A DNA stretch of 64,000 nucleotides, taken from the NCBI GenBank assembly GCA_024305745.1, contig JAHRBS010000012.1, positions 873,001-937,000 of the forward strand, read 5' to 3'. Numbering within the stretch: position 1 is the stretch's first letter; every line of letters begins with the position of its first letter. The notes beneath the pieces were generated by a model. That model saw only the letters and a list, made by a program, of their open reading frames with translations. It searched no databases and was not told the origin of the DNA. The position numbers and the translations under genes are program-made. This stretch comes from Polyporus tsugae. Taxonomy: Eukaryota > Basidiomycota > Agaricomycetes > Polyporales > Polyporaceae. Shown here one piece after another: positions 22,470-32,019 of the stretch.

Positions 22470-25002
22470 ATGGTGTCCAAGAACAAGATCGTCACCGACG
22501 GAGACCCCCTCGCGTTCCTCCTCGCTCCGCCTCCGAACGAGACGGAGGAGCAACGCCAGCTACGGCTCGCCGCCGAGGCAGAGGCGAAGCGGATTTCGGA
22601 CGCGATAGACGAGGAGCTCCAACGGCAGGCGAAGACGGAGAAGCGCGCGCCGAAGCCCGTGAAGATCCTCCTGCTCGGTGAGTCTCGAATCCGCCGTCCC
22701 GAACGGTGTGCGAGGGATGCTGACGGCCATTCGTCGTCCGGCTTGCAGGTCAGAGCGAGTCTGGTACGTGTTCAATTTTATCGTTGATGAAGCGCGCGTC
22801 GGTGCTGACCTAGAGGAAAGGCAAATCGACTACGCTGAAGAGTGAGTGTTTTCGTGTGGTCGGTGGTGGGAGTTATCTGACGGCCGTGGTATCCCCCAGA
22901 CTTCCAGCTTATGAATACTCCGAAGGTACGGGCTGCGTTGTGCATTCTTGACGCCTAGCGTTTCACCGACGCTCCGCCGCTATACACAGGCGTTCCGAGC
23001 AGAGCGCGCCTCATGGCGTTCAGTCGTCCATCTGAACGTCGTCCGCTCCATCCGCGTCATTCTAGAAGCAATAGCGGACGCCCAGATGCACCAAGCCTCC
23101 CTGAACAACAGCTCACCAATCCGAGCGCATCCGCCAGAGCTCGTCCACTCCCCCTCGATGTCGTCCCTCGCGTCGCGATACCGCCATCCGCCACTGACCG
23201 CAGAGCACCTCAAGCTCAAGCTTCGGCTCTCGCCCCTGATCCAGGTCGAAGAGGCACTCATTCGAAAACTGACACCAGAAGGCTCAGGAGAATTCGAAGC
23301 CACGCAGCTGCGCGCCAACGGCTCCCACGCCGATCGTGCCAGGGCGCTCGACAAGGAGGTCGCGGTCAACAGCCAGTTCGCGTGGAAGGGCATGCTCAGC
23401 CGGGTGCTCAACCGCAACAGCCAGGACAGCCTCGAGTGTAATGACCCTGATGTGAGTGGTGTGTTTAATTATTGGCTTCCGGATTCCGGCTTCTCGTTCT
23501 CGACGCGTCGGGGAGGGTCGGGTCCGAGCATCAGAAGGCGGATGCTAATCGGGTTTGATGATATTCAGGACCCTGCGCGGATTCTCCAGGCGTGCGCGGA
23601 CGATATGATCACAGTTTGGAGGGATCCGACAATCAGGAAGATGTTGTGCGCCCAGGGTATCCGCCTTGAAGACATGCCTGGATTGTAAGTTGCTTTCGGC
23701 TGCCTCCTGCTGGGGGTCTTCGACTTCCTTACTCGGTTGGCTTATTGAAGCCTTGGGGATTTGCAGCTTCCTCGACTCTCTCGAGCGTGTCACGCATCCG
23801 AAATACGTGCCCACGGACGGTACGTTTGCATTACCTGCTACAGCTCCCGCCGGCATCTTTTCTGGATGTCTGACTGGAATATTTTTGGTCTATTTTCCAG
23901 ATGACATTCTGCGTGCCAGGCTGAAGACTCTGGGTGTGTCCGAGCACCGGTTCACTATCAAAGAGGGTGAGAACATGTGGTAACTGCCCCTGGATACGCT
24001 CACACCGACGCGGGTAGGCTACTCAGGAGGGATGGCGCGGGATCTACGGATATACGACGTCGGCGGGCATCGGTCGCTGGTACGTGTTACTACAGATTCC
24101 ATCCGCGCCTGTGTGGACTGACGATGGCCATCCGTGTCCCGCTTCCCCGCACCAGCGAGGTCTGTTCAATTCTCTGATTCTGGCTAGATGCGCGCCCTGA
24201 CTGAGATTTATATCGGTCTGTGACGTTATAGCTGCGTGGGCGCCGTTCTTTGATGACATGAAGTGAGCTCCCTTTCTAATCACACATTCCACATTCCCCC
24301 TTGCTTCTCCCCATTCCGATTCCCACCTAGAACTCCACCTCCGATGGCCGCTTCTTGTGCTGACATGTGTTTGCGGTACGCAGCGCGATCCTCTTCCTCG
24401 CGCCATTGAGCGGATTCGACCAGGTGCTGGCGGAGGACGAGACCGTGAACAGGTTGGAAGACTCGGTGCTGTTATGGAAGTCGATATGCTCCAACCCGCT
24501 GCTCGGCAAGACGAACCTCATCTTATTCTTGAACAAGATCGACATCTTCCGGGCGAAGCTCGAGGCTGGTATCCATTTCGGCCAGTACATCATCTCGTAC
24601 GGAAACCGGCCGAACGACTACGACAGCACATCTTCGTGTGAGTGTGACATCGTTGATTGCATGCAGAATGCGAGAACGTGTGTTTCTGATGGCGGCTGCG
24701 GCGACATCGGGGATGTGCTCAAACAGACATGCGGAGAAAGTTCGGGCAGATTCACAAGGAATATTCCCCGCAAGCACGCAAGTTCTACTGCCACTTCACC
24801 TCTGTCACAGTACGTCGTACGGAGTCGTGGATGCTCGGTAATAGGTCACTGACGTCATGCGCAGGACACAACGTCGACCTCGGAGGTCCTGGTCAACAGT
24901 AAGTACATTGCGCTTCTGCTCTAGCACGCATTTGCTAACGTCGATGTAGTCCAGGAGATGATCATCATGGCGAACCTGCAGAGCATCCGCCTGACAGGCT
25001 GA
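22470..25002 (+). CDS. Divergent heterotrimeric G-protein alpha subunit
   Basis: GTP-binding signalling subunit. Fourteen exons join to 492 residues (a typical G-alpha has about 355). Seen: P-loop GQSESGKSTTLKN built from four small exons (22749-22763, 22821-22841, 22900-22925, entering 22990-23451); a helical-domain insertion of roughly 90 residues (SPSMSSLASRY... to ...NSQDSLECNDPD); switch I ILRARLKTLGV with the catalytic Arg and the Mg-binding Thr; switch II DVGGHR, with His where Gln is near-invariant; NKID (guanine specificity); FTSVTDT in place of FTCATDT; C-terminus IIMANLQSIRLTG. The N-terminus is MVSKNK, so there is no myristoylated Gly2, and about 65 residues precede the P-loop. 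Two acceptors end in AAAG or CAG with short introns. The donor after DVGGHRSL is uncertain: GTACGT at 24080 breaks the frame, while GTGTTA at 24084 keeps it. Confidence 0.92.
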
Positions 25003-26131
25003 CTCGTATACGGCATCTCGTTTTTGCTGTGCTCTGCGCTGTCGATGTATATGCGCAAAATTATCGCTCGTTATTGCTCGCAGGCGAGATGGATTGGTGC
25101 CGACTTGCTGCCCACCAAACGGTCGTTTGCTAATGGACGTTTGCAGTCACTACGTGACGCCCCCACTGTTGTATTATACCTCGCTCGCATCTGCATGTTA
25201 CACTCGCTCTGGGAATGCTATGAACGTTAGTAGTACTAGTCACAATCTCAGGTTTCCCGGGAACCATCCGTGTTTACGTCCGCTGGCCGCTGCGCATGTT
25301 ATTGCCGCCGTGCGCTGTGCTTGTCCATAACATCACTGTGAGTGAAAGTATAGCTCACGCAGACAGATCAGTACTACTTACTTACTGATGGTTCCCCAGA
25401 CGTGCGCGGTGCATCCCACTTGAAGACGTGCCCGAGGCCTGTGATTACGACCGAGAACAAGATCAGTAGAGTCCGGACAATCACGGTACGTTCCAGAGGA
25501 TGATAGCAAATACACGTTGCAACTGCCAACGGGGGCGTGCGAGGCACTGCAGAGCGGGGTGGGCCACGCCAGGCCACGCCGCCACAGCGCGCGGACGACT
25601 TCCGACGCCGATCCCCAACGGATTGGTGGAGTCACGTGAGTGTGAAGGAGTTCGACCGAGAGTGCGGTGAAGCTTTGTGGAGAAAAGGACACCAGTCTGG
25701 CAGCGCCCCGGCCATGCTCGAGAAGACTCGAGAGCGGCCGCGAGAACGAGCGAGCAGCAGCAGTGGTGCGACGAGAAACAATATGGGGGAGGCAGGAGGC
25801 GCCCTCGAGAGCTGTTTGGCGCTGGACCTGGAGGCTGTGGCAGCCGGGTGGCAACTGCTAGCAGACGCATGCAGCCTTCTTTAAGTACTCCGCTCGTCCA
25901 AGTCTTCAAAATTTCAAATTTGAGATTGGGTTGGAGAGCTACGTAACAAACTTGGAATATAATGTTCACGAACGAACGAGTGCAAGAACTCAAAGAACAA
26001 GCTGGAGAGGATGGGGGGGTGGGGCGAGCGGGAAACGCCGGCAGGGTGACGGAACGAGTGACGACGCGCCAAGGTTGTGAGAAGTGTTTGTTCACCCCAA
26101 CGCTTGCCCCAACGAAAAGTGCGGTCGTATG
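25003..26131. other. Promoter region of the desaturase gene
   Basis: 1.1 kb with no recognised gene. The long minus-strand ORF that overlaps here continues antisense to the desaturase and has no motif. Two CCAA-type and GC-rich tracts occur but no specific operator can be named. Confidence 0.45.
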
Positions 26132-26138
26132 TATATAA
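26132..26138 (+). promoter_or_regulatory. TATA box of the desaturase gene
   Basis: TATATAA lies 57 nt upstream of the ATG at 26189, with a pyrimidine-rich leader between them. Confidence 0.65.
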
Positions 26139-26188
26139 CCTAGCGATGGCACACACGATCCCCCGCCCCTCCCTCCTTCCCTACAACC

Positions 26189-27937
26189 ATGTCCTCCGTC
26201 GTCAACCGCGCGGCGCCCACCACGGAGGCCACCGTCCTCGTCCCGCCCTTGACGTCTCCCGCCAACGGCAAGGGTGCCGGCAAGGCTGAAGAGCCCATTG
26301 ACGCTAACATTCCCGACAACTACGTCTCCTGGACCCTCAAGAATCAGAAACCGCGTCCGCCCCTCAACTGGGACAACTGGTACAAGGAGCTCAACTACCT
26401 CTCCATCGCAGTCCTCACCGTTACCCCCGCCATCGCCATCTACGGCGCCTTCACTGTGCCTCTCTGCTGGCAGACCGCCGTTTTCAGCGTGTTCTACTAT
26501 TTCGTGACGGGTCTCGGTGAGCATCTCAACTCCTGTGCCCCGTTGTTTGTCGTCGTCCGCGGTCGGGCAGTGCTCGATTGCTATCCCGGCGGCTCGTTCG
26601 GACAGCGGCATTGCTAACCTCGCATTGCTTGCTGGTAGGGATTACTGCAGGCTACCACCGCCTATGGGCCCATCGCTCGTACAATGCGTCGAAGCCCCTC
26701 GAGTACGCGCTCGCGATCGCGGGTGCCGGTGCGGTCGAAGGTTCTATCAAATGGTGGTCTCGCGGCCACCGCGCGCACCACCGGTACACCGACACGGATC
26801 TTGACCCCTACAACGCACACGAGGGCTTCTGGTTCTCGCACATCGGCTGGATGCTCGTCAAGCCTCGCCACAAGCCCGGTGTCGCGGACGTTAGCGACCT
26901 GAGCAAGAATGAGGTCGTGAGGTGGCAGCACCGCTGGTACCGCACGCTTATTATCACCTGCGGCTTCGTAATCCCGACCGTGGTCTGCTGGTTCGGTTGG
27001 GGAGACTTTTGGGGCGGTTACGTCTACGCTGGTGCAGCTCGTCTCTGCTTCGTCCACCACGTACGTGTATCATTGCGAACGTGATGGCATGCGCATCTAC
27101 TCACCTCCGCGCCAGTCTACCTTCTGTGTCAACTCTCTCGCGCACTGGCTCGGGGAGACGCCTTTCGATGACAAGCACACCCCTCGCGACCACGTTATCA
27201 CGGCGCTGGTCACCATCGGCGAGGGCTACCACAACTTCCACCACCAGTTCCCGATGGACTACCGTAATGCAATCAAGTGGTACCAGTACGACCCCACCAA
27301 GTGGTTCATCTGGGTCTGCGAGAAGTTCGGTCTTGCCAGCCACTTGAAGGTCTTCCCGGAGAACGAGGTCGCGAAGGGCCAGCTCACCATGCAGCTTAAG
27401 CGCCTTCGTGAGAAGCAAGAGGGGCTGAACTGGGCTCCCGACAGCAACGACTTGCCAGTTATCAGCTGGGATAGCTGTGAGTGTTTTATCGCGCTTTTTC
27501 GTCGTGCGTGGTTGACGGGTTGTGTACAAAGTCCAAGAGCAGTCTCTGAAGCGTCCCCTTGTCATCGTCGCTGGTTTCATCCACGACGTCTCCTCGTTCA
27601 TCGATGAGCACCCTGGTGGCCGTCATCTGATTGCGAAGATGATTGGCAAGGACGGCACGACCGCGTTCTTCGGTGGTGTCTACGACCATTCCAATGCTGC
27701 CCACAACGTACGTTTTTTCTGTATGTCTCGCCCTCTCGGGATCAGGTGCTCACCCATGAATACGTGCAGTTGCTTTCCATGATGCGTGTCGGCGTTTTGC
27801 ACGGCGGTATGCAGCACGGCCTCGACGACAAGCGTGTTCCTCCTTCCCAACGCCTTCGGGTTGCGCGGTATACCGAGCTCGCCTCGCCGTATGCCTCGTC
27901 GACGGCCGCCTCGGACTACGAGGGCATGCTTGGCTGA
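26189..27937 (+). CDS. OLE1: Stearoyl-CoA delta-9 desaturase with C-terminal cytochrome b5 domain
   Basis: ER membrane di-iron enzyme introducing the delta-9 double bond into palmitoyl- and stearoyl-CoA. Five exons (26189-26516, 26639-27060, 27116-27476, 27532-27707, 27770-27937) give 484 residues. The three histidine boxes are present: HRLWAH, HRAHHRY and HNFHH. Four hydrophobic membrane segments flank them (for example LSIAVLTVTPAIAIYG). The C-terminal part has the b5 haem motif DEHPGG and a second histidine in YDHSNAAHN, followed by a short tail. The acceptor of intron 3 is AAAG at 27531, which gives WDSFQEQSLKRPL, the family sequence. Length and order match yeast Ole1 and other fungal enzymes. 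A TATA box precedes it. Confidence 0.96.
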
Positions 27938-28476
27938 GCTTACGTCACTTGTCCGTCGATTGGGTTTCGGTTTGTCGTGTCTCGCATCCTGGATTGTATG
28001 TTCCGCGCGTCGTGTACGTTTCGCCCCTCCGCTCTCGCATTATCGTTCGTGGTTTCGTCGCATACCCTAGAGTTTATTGCTAGAATGAAAACTCGGGTCA
28101 CACTGGGGTTTAATAGTGGGGCCTGAAATGGATTGGGGGAAGTTACCTGGAGGATGAGATGATATCGCTTTTATGATCATTACGTCCTGTAATAGAACTC
28201 GCAATACATGATGAAACAACTGTGCATGGCAATGTTTAGATTGAAGAGAATTGAAGCGTCCTCGTGCAAAGGGTTCGTTCTCCGCCATCATCGACATTAT
28301 TGAGTTTCGAATTCTGCAGGAACCAGCCAAGTCTAGGTAGCCAGTATGAGTGGTACCCAGGAATATAAAAGGTCAAGTAATGCATGTATTTATGACAAGT
28401 GAACTGGGGAAGTACTGGGAATGCCTTCACGACCAGACACAAATACCTAAACGTAAAACGAAGAGTCCTCCGAGCT
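27938..28476. other. 3' flank of the desaturase; no gene seen
   Basis: About 540 bp between convergent genes. It becomes AT-richer than the neighbouring genes from about 28070. No motif found. Confidence 0.5.
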
Positions 28477-29793
28477 TCATAACACTCTCCCCTTTCGTTC
28501 CAACGAGATGGTCAACGAACCACCGGAGTAGTAGACAAATAAACAAACAATGGCCAAGCACGCAACAAAGAAAATGAAGAACATTCCCAATACCACTTGG
28601 ATAGCGTGCACGGTCAGGATGTCCCCGCGGCCCTCGGCGAAGTCACGTGGGTGTTTGGCCATGGGCCGCGAGGCATCCCGCTCATTGGCGGGAAGATATC
28701 CTGGAGGCAAAATGTTTATGTCATCTTCATCTCGACCTGGGACGACAGCTGGAGATGGCAAATCGGAAGGCAACAACAATGTCAGAACAGGGTGAATGAA
28801 GTTTGGAGGCAACACAAAGGGATGGGGGACGGGAGCCGGTAGGATGCGAGGTTCAGGGAAGCGAGGCCTGACGCCGCTGACAGCGAGCAAGGGTGCCAAC
28901 TGGGTTTGAGATGTGTGAAATGGTTCAGATTTGGGTTCCAGAGGTGTGCTGGACCAACCGTGGCTGAATAGTCCACCACCGTGAGCCGGCAGATCTGACT
29001 GCTCGCTCGAGAACATGGAAGTTGACCATTGGGAAGGCGTGCACGTCCGTGGCTGGATTATGACGAACTCGCGATCCCACCGATGATCCTGCCATATGGG
29101 AGAATCAGGTTTAGGTGGAATGAATGGTGCGATGACTGGTGTGCCATCGCCTGAGAACAGGAGAGAATGTTCTGCTGGCGGGACGATACCAAACATCGGA
29201 ACTCCGGTGGTCTCCAACAGAGGGGATGGGGCATGTGTTTGATGTATGCCAGGAAGGTTGAACTGCACCCATCTGCGGTGCTCCGGAACTAGCCATTGGA
29301 TCAACATGAACTCAACCCGAGGCGATACTAGGGCGTTGTGACTGGGAGTACCTGTGGGCCTGCAAAGATCGCATGTAAGCTGCATGTTCTTGGGCTCCAG
29401 ACTTTCATATGAAAGGAAATGCAAGTCCGCAGGGACAAGGGTGTTGGTGAGATAGATTTCCTCCATCTTCTCGATAGTCGTCAGAGCTGAGATGGATTTT
29501 TTGCCTGTGAGGTAGAGGAGATGAGCCATCCTCTTCGTTTGCCTGCGAGCGAACAACATGAGATGACACCGCTGCTGGACTCGATGCCAAACTGCAGAGA
29601 GCATGAAATGTTTCAGCGCTGAAGTCCGGTCAGTGATCAGCTCTTCCCGACTTGCGTAGTAGACCATGACTTCTGGAGCAATGTCCTTCTTCATGATTAC
29701 CCAAGCCTTGTTGGGAGAACAGAAACGAAAGTCCAAATCCCGCGCACAGATGAGCGTCCTGCTGTCCAAATCCATCCGCGCTTGATATGTCAT
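28477..29793 (-). CDS. Unrecognised intronless ORF, cut at its 5' side by the gypsy LTR
   Basis: A 438-codon open frame without introns, unusual here. Its first ATG (29791-29793) straddles the LTR edge, so the first residues derive from the retrotransposon; the first ATG outside the LTR is at 29775. The N-terminal half looks globular, with a Cys pair CDLC near residue 148. The middle is Pro-rich. A single strong C-terminal helix (IQVVLGMFFIFFVACLAIVCL) predicts a tail anchor. No family recognised. The original promoter and perhaps N-terminal exons appear to have been displaced by the element, so it may be a 5'-truncated gene. The long open frame suggests the truncation is recent or that the remnant is still constrained. 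Confidence 0.55.
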   Translation of the reverse strand: MTYQARMDLDSRTLICARDLDFRFCSPNKAWVIMKKDIAPEVMVYYASREELITDRTSALKHFMLSAVWHRVQQRCHLMLFARRQTKRMAHLLYLTGKKSISALTTIEKMEEIYLTNTLVPADLHFLSYESLEPKNMQLTCDLCRPTGTPSHNALVSPRVEFMLIQWLVPEHRRWVQFNLPGIHQTHAPSPLLETTGVPMFGIVPPAEHSLLFSGDGTPVIAPFIPPKPDSPIWQDHRWDREFVIIQPRTCTPSQWSTSMFSSEQSDLPAHGGGLFSHGWSSTPLEPKSEPFHTSQTQLAPLLAVSGVRPRFPEPRILPAPVPHPFVLPPNFIHPVLTLLLPSDLPSPAVVPGRDEDDINILPPGYLPANERDASRPMAKHPRDFAEGRGDILTVHAIQVVLGMFFIFFVACLAIVCLFVYYSGGSLTISLERKGRVL

Positions 29794-30231
29794 GAACGTT
29801 CCATTCGGCGCCTGCTACCAGCGCCTTAGTTTCCTTTTTCGGACGATCTACTTCTCACATCATACTTATTGTTCTCCGTTGCATTGTATCTTGTCCTTTG
29901 TTCTTCAGCACAATAGCTCCTTATTGTCCGTCGTCACTATTGTTCTGTTTCCATTGTTCACCCGTGTCCATAGTTACCTATTGTCCCCGGGTTCTCATTG
30001 TCCTCTATACGTATATAAGGACCTGTACTTCGCTGCCTGGAGATCTCAGTTTCGACCTCTTGTCTCCAGGTAAGCCTTGCTATATTTCCCTCGTTAGTTA
30101 CCTCACTCAATACATCTTGTCTCCAGCCCTGACCATCGAGCCTTGCTCCGCTCTCGCTGCACAAGTGCTTGTCGGCACTCCTGCTTGTCTCGTATGTATC
30201 CCTGATCCTTACTCGATGTCCAGTCGTAACA
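29788..30231 (+). repeat. Left LTR
   Basis: 444 bp, TGTCATGAACG to GTCGTAACA. U3 holds several ATTGTYC motifs; TATATAA lies at 30012-30018; the likely R start is AGTTTCGACCT at 30048. Confidence 0.95.
30012..30018 (+). promoter_or_regulatory. TATA box in the left LTR
   Basis: TATATAA 36 nt upstream of AGTTTCGACCT, the inferred 5' end of the retrotransposon transcript. The same box is at 36043-36049 in the right LTR and, in a related form, in the solo LTR on the other strand. Confidence 0.65.
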
Positions 30232-30233
30232 TT

Positions 30234-30244
30234 AGGTCGAAACT
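30234..30244 (+). other. Putative primer-binding site, self-priming type
   Basis: AGGTCGAAACT starts two bases after the left LTR and is the exact reverse complement of AGTTTCGACCT (30048-30058) inside the LTR, where transcription should start. This matches the arrangement of Tf1/sushi-type elements, which prime minus-strand synthesis with the first 11 nt of their own RNA. I did not see a match to a tRNA 3' end (no TGG at the LTR edge). Confidence 0.6.
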
Positions 30245-31182
30245 TCTCCACGAGCACCAGCACACTTTTCCCCAGGAGTTTACACACATTTATCATTCCC
30301 CTTTCCCCTCGTACGGTACGCACTCAGATCCTCTGTGTTGGCCTAGCGTAGTGCGCGCTCTAGTCACACCATCGGACGTGGTCTTGATTCAACTCGAGGC
30401 TTGCCACTTTCAGTGGTACAGTGCGTGGAAAGCTCCTAACCCGAGACCCCGGCACTGACAGAAGTGGTCCGCCTCACGGCGTGGGAGGCTAGAGAAAGGC
30501 GGCGAAACAAAGCCAAGGCAGGACACCCCTGGGCTCATGTCCCTTGTGGTTAAGACACAGCAATAGGCCGAGGAGGCTGAGCAGACAGTGTTGGATTGTG
30601 CACCTGCCGTCTCTGTTCCTTGGATAGGAAGCGAGTTCCAACAACCTGGCGAGCTGCAGTACATACGGGCACGTCTTCCACGCCGTTGCGGTCGAAGACC
30701 AGTATTGGCACGAGTTAGACTCACGGTGATACATCTGCGAACAACAACCCTGCCCCAACCGGTCGAACACCTTTGACTGGGACGAGGAAAGCTGGTCTCA
30801 GTATTCCAGTTTTGTCGCAACTGCCCCAGAGCAGAACGATCTCATCACCCAGTCACGACCCAGAGTCCCCACCAACCGCCTCCCATGAGCAGCCTCTGCT
30901 GCTGCAATCAGCCGACCAGGCACACGTCCCCCTAGCCATGCTCCTAGTCGTATCCCCACTCCCAGCGGATCACCCTCGTTGGGATCCATTCCACTTGGCC
31001 AAGCACTTACACTAGCCAGTGACCGTATTGCACGACGAACATCCAACCCCCCACCCACACCCTCTCCGGCAGGGACCCCTCCACCACAAACCGTTGTTCT
31101 CAACACTCCGAGTAGCCCCTCACCTGTGCCAGGTCCCTCACCCGTGCCAAGTCCCTCTCCACCCTCATCACCCGCTTCCATC
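30245..31182 (+). other. Retrotransposon 5' leader
   Basis: About 940 bp between the primer site and the first gag ATG. It has several short ORFs on both strands. The gag frame is open from just after a TGA at 30886-30888 but has no ATG before 31183. Confidence 0.5.
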
Positions 31183-32019
31183 ATGGCCACGCCCGCCCCC
31201 TTCGATGTTTCCAAACTCCTCTCTCAAATCGCCCCTCGCGAGTACGATGGAAAACTCGTGCAGGAAGGGCTTCGCTTTGTAGCTAATGCCCGCATCTACT
31301 ACAATCTTCTCAAGGTGCAAGGTGTCGTGCATGAGATCCGCTGGATCACGATCCTCAACAAGTTGACCAGTGGCGCTGCTGAGTGGGCCGGCCCATACAT
31401 CGTCACGGTGGCCAGCGGCAATGTTGCGTGGTCGGACTTTGCGGCCTTTGAAGGGTCATTCAAGGTGCACTTCTGCGCTGCGAACGACGAGGAAGCGGCC
31501 ATCGCAGAACTCACCAAACTCTGCAAGGCTTCGCATCGGCTTGGCACCGTCAAGGACTATACCAGTCAGTTCAATGCCATTGCTGCTCGCACCAGGTTTG
31601 GTGACGTGGACAAGCGCAAACCGTACCGCACGGCACTCCCTTACAAGATCAAGGACGCCTTTGCAACCACAGCGCACGACATCTCGGACCTCGCCAAGAT
31701 CCAGAAAGTCGCACTGCAGATGGACCAGCAACTTGCCGCGTGCGAGGAGGAACGGCCAAAGCAGTTTGGATGGAAAAAGAAGGGCGAAAAGGCAGCTGCC
31801 TCCAGTTCAGGCAAGAAGAAGTTCGACGGAGAGTGCTGGAACTGCAGTGAGAAAGGACATCCCGCGTGGCGCTGCCCAAAGCCCAAGGTCGAGGGCCAAC
31901 GGGCTGCCTCTTCTTCCTCATCCAGTACCGACGAGCTCACGACACTCAAGGCCCAGCTCAAGGCAATGGAGGAGAAGATCGCCACCCTTACAGTGGTCGA
32001 TAAGAAAGAGGATTTTTGA
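31183..32019 (+). CDS. gag: capsid/nucleocapsid polyprotein of the gypsy element
   Basis: 278 residues. An N-terminal retrotransposon Gag region (FDVSKLLSQIAPREYDGK, later WAGPYIVTVASGNVAWSDFA and FGDVDKRKPY) forms the capsid. A basic linker and one CCHC zinc knuckle follow, CWNCSEKGHPAWRC (C-X2-C-X4-H-X4-C), at about residues 218-231. A C-terminal short coiled coil (ELTTLKAQLKAMEEKIATL) ends the protein. The start is the first ATG in the open frame. Its stop (TGA 32017-32019) overlaps the pol frame, which lies in the -1 phase, and five T residues (32013-32017) sit at the junction. No stop interrupts gag, unlike pol. Confidence 0.9.
   Translation: MATPAPFDVSKLLSQIAPREYDGKLVQEGLRFVANARIYYNLLKVQGVVHEIRWITILNKLTSGAAEWAGPYIVTVASGNVAWSDFAAFEGSFKVHFCAANDEEAAIAELTKLCKASHRLGTVKDYTSQFNAIAARTRFGDVDKRKPYRTALPYKIKDAFATTAHDISDLAKIQKVALQMDQQLAACEEERPKQFGWKKKGEKAAASSSGKKKFDGECWNCSEKGHPAWRCPKPKVEGQRAASSSSSSTDELTTLKAQLKAMEEKIATLTVVDKKEDF

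Noticed and set aside
25481..26611. 376-codon minus-strand ORF over the desaturase 5' part
   Set aside because: It is antisense to a certain coding exon, has no motif, and reflects the GC-rich codon use of the real gene.
29792..30073. ORF inside the left LTR (copy at 35823 in the right LTR)
   Set aside because: Translation of U3/R sequence; upstream of the inferred transcript start, so not expressed as protein.
30979..31182. N-terminal extension of gag from 30979
   Set aside because: The frame there starts at TTG, not ATG; the first ATG in frame is 31183.
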